Positions 34,269-64,000 of a stretch of 64,000 nt of DNA are shown here, piece by piece; the stretch's first letter is position 1, and every line of letters starts with the position of its first letter. A program made the translations under genes and the position numbers. The notes beneath the pieces are model-generated. The model ran no database searches, was not told where the DNA came from, and worked only from the letters and a program-made list of their open reading frames with translations. Location: positions 33,895,732 through 33,959,731 of the forward strand of contig NC_083587.1 of NCBI RefSeq assembly GCF_027579695.1, written 5' to 3'. Source of the DNA: Neoarius graeffei. Lineage: Eukaryota > Chordata > Actinopteri > Siluriformes > Ariidae.

Positions 34269-35023
34269 GTTTAAGGCACATTCATCCATCCATCCAATTT
34301 TAAGGCTGTAGTTCCATCCATCCAATTTTAAGGCTGCAGTATCCATCCATCCATCCATCCATCCAATTTTAAGGCTGCAGTATCCATCCATCCAATTTTA
34401 AAGCTGCAGTATCCATCCATCCATCCATCCATCCATCCATCCATCCATCCATCCATCCATCCATCCATCCATCCAATTTTAAGGCTGCAGTATCCATCCA
34501 TCCAATTTTAAGGCTGCAGTATCCATTCATCCAATTTTAAGGCTGCAGTATCCATCCATCCATCCATCCATCCATCCATCCAATTTTAAGGCTGCAGTAT
34601 CCATCCATCCAATTTTAAGGCTGCAGTATCCATCCATCCAATTTTAAGGCTGCAGTATCCATCCATCCAATTTTAAAGCTGCAGTATCCATCCATCCAAT
34701 TTTAAGGCTGCAGTATCCATCCATCCAATTTTAAGGCTGCAGTATCCATCCATCCATCCATCCATCCAATTTTAAGGCTGCAGCATCCATCCATCCATCC
34801 ATCTTTAAGGCTGCGGTTTCTATCCATCCATCTTTAAGGCTGTGGTTTCTATCCATCCATCTTTAAGGCTGCGGTTTCTTTCCATCCATCCATCTTTAAG
34901 GCTGCGGTTTCTTTCCATCCATCCATCTTTAAGGCTGCGGTTTCTTTCCATCCATCCATCTTTAAGGCTGCGGTTTCTTTCGTCCGTCCGTCCATCTAAT
35001 TTTAAGGCTGCGGCTTTAAGCAA
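34269..35023. repeat. Minisatellite with embedded (ATCC)n, two subtypes
   Basis: Tandem units of about 25-34 bp: (tccatccatcc)aattttaaggctgcagta across most of the array, and from about 34790 (tccatccatc)tttaaggctgcggtttct. The atcc block inside each unit varies from 2 copies to over 15. The open frames on both strands are artefacts of the repeat. It lies 377 bp before the first coding exon of ezh2. Confidence 0.97.
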
Positions 35024-35258
35024 ATTGGGGGGGGGGATCACACCCCTCCCCCCCTAAAAAAAAAAAAAGTCGTCAGTCTCATCTCTTCACTGATTGAAGG
35101 CTCCTTTAAAGTTGCAAAAAAAAAAAAACATGGCAGACAGAACAGTTGCTTTCGCTTTTTAGCTATGTTGCTGCAGAAGTCTGTGTGCCCTGATTGAGCT
35201 TGATGAACTTGCACATAATGTCGTACTTGTGAATTCATCAGTGTTATTTCACACTTAG

Positions 35259-61595
<26,337 letters not shown>

Positions 61596-61876
61596 ATCCG
61601 TCTACCTCTGGAACAAATGCCTTACACTCTTCAGGAATTTTCTCTCCACATGCCGTTTCAATACTGGTTTTTATAGGACAAGGTGATCTGCCGATTTGGA
61701 TATTTCTAGTACTTTTTTACACTTCAGTCTTTCCTGTCATTATTTTTCTTGACCAACAGGCTTACTCTGGGAATTCACTTTTTGACAGTAACTTGAATAT
61801 TCACTTGTTTACAGCTTCAAGTTTAGCAGAGATCTGTCACTGTCTAATGGGCTGTTTTTGTTTTCCAGTGTTCCAA

Positions 61877-61932
61877 ACTTTTTTTTATTATTATTATTAT
61901 TATTTTATTATTATTATTTTTTTTTTTTTTTT
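61877..61932. repeat. (TTA)n / T-rich tract
   Basis: Imperfect tta repeats leading into a T run, within the inferred 3' UTR. Confidence 0.9.
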
Positions 61933-62369
61933 ATTGCAAACAGTCAATGTCTTTCAACCTTTGGACCAAACTGACAGTAAATCGCAGGTTCAGAACCAGT
62001 TTATTAGGTCATAAACCTGTATGGGCTGATTTATACTGGGTTTGCAAAACTGCAGACATTATGTGCAGATAATTGCACATATGAACACGTGCACCTGGAG
62101 TCAGTGGTGCGCATCCAAACAAAATACTGATGTTTTGCTGTTTAGTGCTGTACTTTTAACATTTGTGACTGTTAGCTCAAGTTCGTCTCTCATTGCCTTC
62201 CATTTAAAAAAAAATTTTTTTTTTAATCTAACCACAAGAGTTAGTTCGTTTTATTTGTCACAGCAGCTATAAACAGTACCACCATCACCAACTTTAGGTA
62301 ATGAGACAAAAACACAGCTTGTCATTACAGAAAAACTGTAACGTGCTCTGTTCTGAAGACCTTTTTAAA

Positions 62370-62375
62370 AATAAA
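62370..62375 (+). promoter_or_regulatory. ezh2: Candidate ezh2 polyadenylation signal aataaa
   Basis: First canonical hexamer after the ezh2 stop that I found, 775 bp downstream, in an A-rich run. Confidence 0.4.
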
Positions 62376-62390
62376 AAAAAACTACTGATG

Positions 62391-62900
62391 GTCATAAAGC
62401 GCTGGCACTGGAGACTTCGTCCATAAATGTTACATTAATGTCTCTTTACAGAAAACCTCATGTTAAAGATCATATGTCAATTGTTATCGACTGTTATTGA
62501 AGCCATGGCCTAATGGTTAGGGAAGCAGCTTTGGGACCAAAAGGTCGCTGGTTTGATTCCCTGAACCAGCAAGAATGGCTGAAGTACCCTTGAGCAAGGG
62601 ACCTGCTCCCCAGGCTGCTCTGGGTACGTCGTACGTCGCTCTGGATAGGAGCGTCCGCTAAATACCTGTAATGTAATTTATGAATGTTCGTTATTAACTT
62701 GGACGATGTGGAGACTTTGCCAAGCAAGTCACCGTTAATGAGTCCTTACAAGAGAAATGATGACGCTTATTAGAACAAGTGCATAAATCGAAAGCTGTGA
62801 TTTTGAATTACAGCTGGTACTGCTCTCAGAGCTGCTGTTATGGAAATGTAACCGCTTCTGACCAATCAGATTCGAGAATTCAACAGCCCTGTTGTACAAG
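62391..62900. repeat. Old interspersed repeat interrupted by a SINE
   Basis: Text such as gctggcactggagacttcgt and cagattcgagaattcaacag recurs in decayed form near 33885 and 39779-39840. A tRNA-like SINE interrupts it at about 62500-62680. Confidence 0.5.
62500..62680 (+). mobile_element. tRNA-derived SINE (gcctaatggttag type)
   Basis: The A box tggcctaatgg at about 62508 fits the pol III consensus. Ggtttgattcc is a one-base variant of the B box. Cttgagcaagggacctgctc and gctctggataggagcgtccg follow. Not a functional tRNA: no acceptor stem closes. Confidence 0.85.
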
Positions 62901-64000
62901 TGCGTTTAACGTCATAGAACTTCTGCTAAACGGTCCTCGAACTGCTCTGCTCTGCTTTGGGTTTTGTCCCAATGCTACTACATACACTTCCTTACTCGAC
63001 CAGTCAGCAGTTGCCCGACTCCCAGAACTGTTGACTCGCACGAGTTAGTCATCCTTTTCAAACTACACTTGACCCCTAAACCCTTTCTCACACATGCGTT
63101 CATCTATCTTGATGTATCAGTATAAATCAGCCCTGCCTAATAAACCGGAGTCTCGCTATGCCACACCGGTCTTCATCAAGTTGAGGTGTTTTTCTGATCC
63201 ATATGAAAACCAAAGTCACTTTCTCTGCTTGTCTGTCACCACAAGCATCTGCAAGAGGTATCAAGTACTTTCTGGAGTGCCAACACATCCAGTTTCTGTA
63301 AAATAAATGAAAAAGTAAGTATTTAAAAAGGAAAAAAAAAAAGACAAAAAAAACCATGGATAGATAAAATATCTAACTTGCGGTGCCTTGAAATTACACT
63401 GAATTGTTTAGGTGTCCTGAAATGTTGGTGATTTGTGTATTGAGTTTGTTGTATGCATGAACAAAGATTTCAAATGGAGTAGAAATCAGAATCAGGGAAC
63501 TTTTCAATGTTTTCTTTTTATTATAGAAATCTCCACATCTTTTGAGCAGCTTTTTGCCAGACCATCACTGTAGGATGGAAACGTTTTGGACAGTCAGTAA
63601 GGTCTTCCTGTCGTTAAATATTGGGTCATCCAGCATGTACTGGCAGTGTTTTTTTCGTTTTATGTGTAAAAACCTATAAACGGTCACATAATCAAGTGCA
63701 CAAGTCAGTCGACAACTTTTTCCGATGAATTCAGTGGGTGCCCCCCCCCCCCCCCCCCCCTTTCTCTTTTCCACTTTGGAAGAAATTGGCTTCCATGTTT
63801 GACCCTGGATTAAAGACTTATTACACTGTAAAATCATTGATTATACATAACTGATGTATTGATCACCTTTACTTTAAAGCTATAGTCAAGCCACCTTTCA
63901 GTGTTTCCTCCAGACCACATGACTAATCCAGAATCCCTGAATGCTAAGGCAGGGCAAGAGACATTTCCTTGCCCTGATATTTTGAATTCTATCTGGTTTA
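62901..64000. other. Downstream flank, no gene recognised
   Basis: In mammals CUL1 lies beyond EZH2, but no cullin-like exon is visible on either strand here. A C-tract lies at about 63741-63760. Confidence 0.4.

Larger units (their letters stand above)
61596..62390 (+). other. ezh2: Probable ezh2 3' untranslated region
   Basis: Starts after the stop. It contains a T/A repeat (61877-61932). The first plausible polyadenylation hexamer, aataaa, is at 62370-62375. An earlier non-canonical site cannot be excluded. Confidence 0.5.

Noticed and set aside
34269..35023. Possible CRISPR-like array
   Set aside because: Units are contiguous with no unique spacers, and the genome is vertebrate. It is a minisatellite.
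34820..35057. Repeat-rich frames on both strands (RNRSLKDGWME-type)
   Set aside because: Direct reading of the ATCC/ttaaggctgcgg minisatellite.

Overview
The window is vertebrate nuclear DNA, almost certainly from a teleost fish. It carries split genes with GT-AG introns, tRNA-headed fish SINEs, and a dense load of Tc1/mariner, hAT, TTAA-type and foldback DNA elements. Wording inside one SINE family (ending in gataatgagatgagat) reminds me of catfish-type genomes, but that species guess is weak.

Two protein-coding genes lie in tandem on the + strand. (1) pdia4 (ERp72, ER protein disulfide isomerase): seven exons between 3554 and 23539 encode the last ~487 residues (a, b, b' and a' thioredoxin domains and a C-terminal KDEL). 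The signal peptide and first (a0) thioredoxin domain are not seen and should lie left of the window. (2) ezh2 (H3K27 methyltransferase of PRC2): 19 coding exons between 35400 and 61595 sum to 2274 nt (757 residues plus stop), with a candidate promoter and non-coding first exon near 27130-27539. As I recall, the order PDIA4 then EZH2 in the same orientation is also the human 7q36 arrangement, so this is conserved synteny. The products act in different compartments (ER folding and nuclear chromatin), and nothing here suggests a functional link.

Most of the remaining DNA is mobile elements, and their boundaries can often be read from exact target-site duplications. 1-1908: an intact L1-type ORF1 (minus) and a TIR element. 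3986-11013 (pdia4 intron): a four-element nest, then a decayed Tc1 transposon carrying a palindromic insert. 13797-16138: a four-level nest ending in a 71-bp hAT element. 16417-17895: a second copy of the hAT in the first nest. 21280-22994: a hAT remnant encoding a BED zinc-finger fragment, split by a TTAA foldback element. 23706-35392: intergenic DNA and ezh2 intron 1, with SINEs, LINE fragments, hATs and a minisatellite. 36895-61209: ezh2 introns with further hAT, TTAA (one family with a THAP-domain fragment), foldback and SINE insertions.

I found no undescribed gene system. The most informative observations are the reconstructable order of nested insertions, a GC-AG intron in ezh2, a family of 71-91 bp hAT micro-elements with perfect 8-bp duplications, and large inverted repeats that bracket ezh2 exons. 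Splice sites were placed by eye from reading frame and homology; no alignment or search was run.
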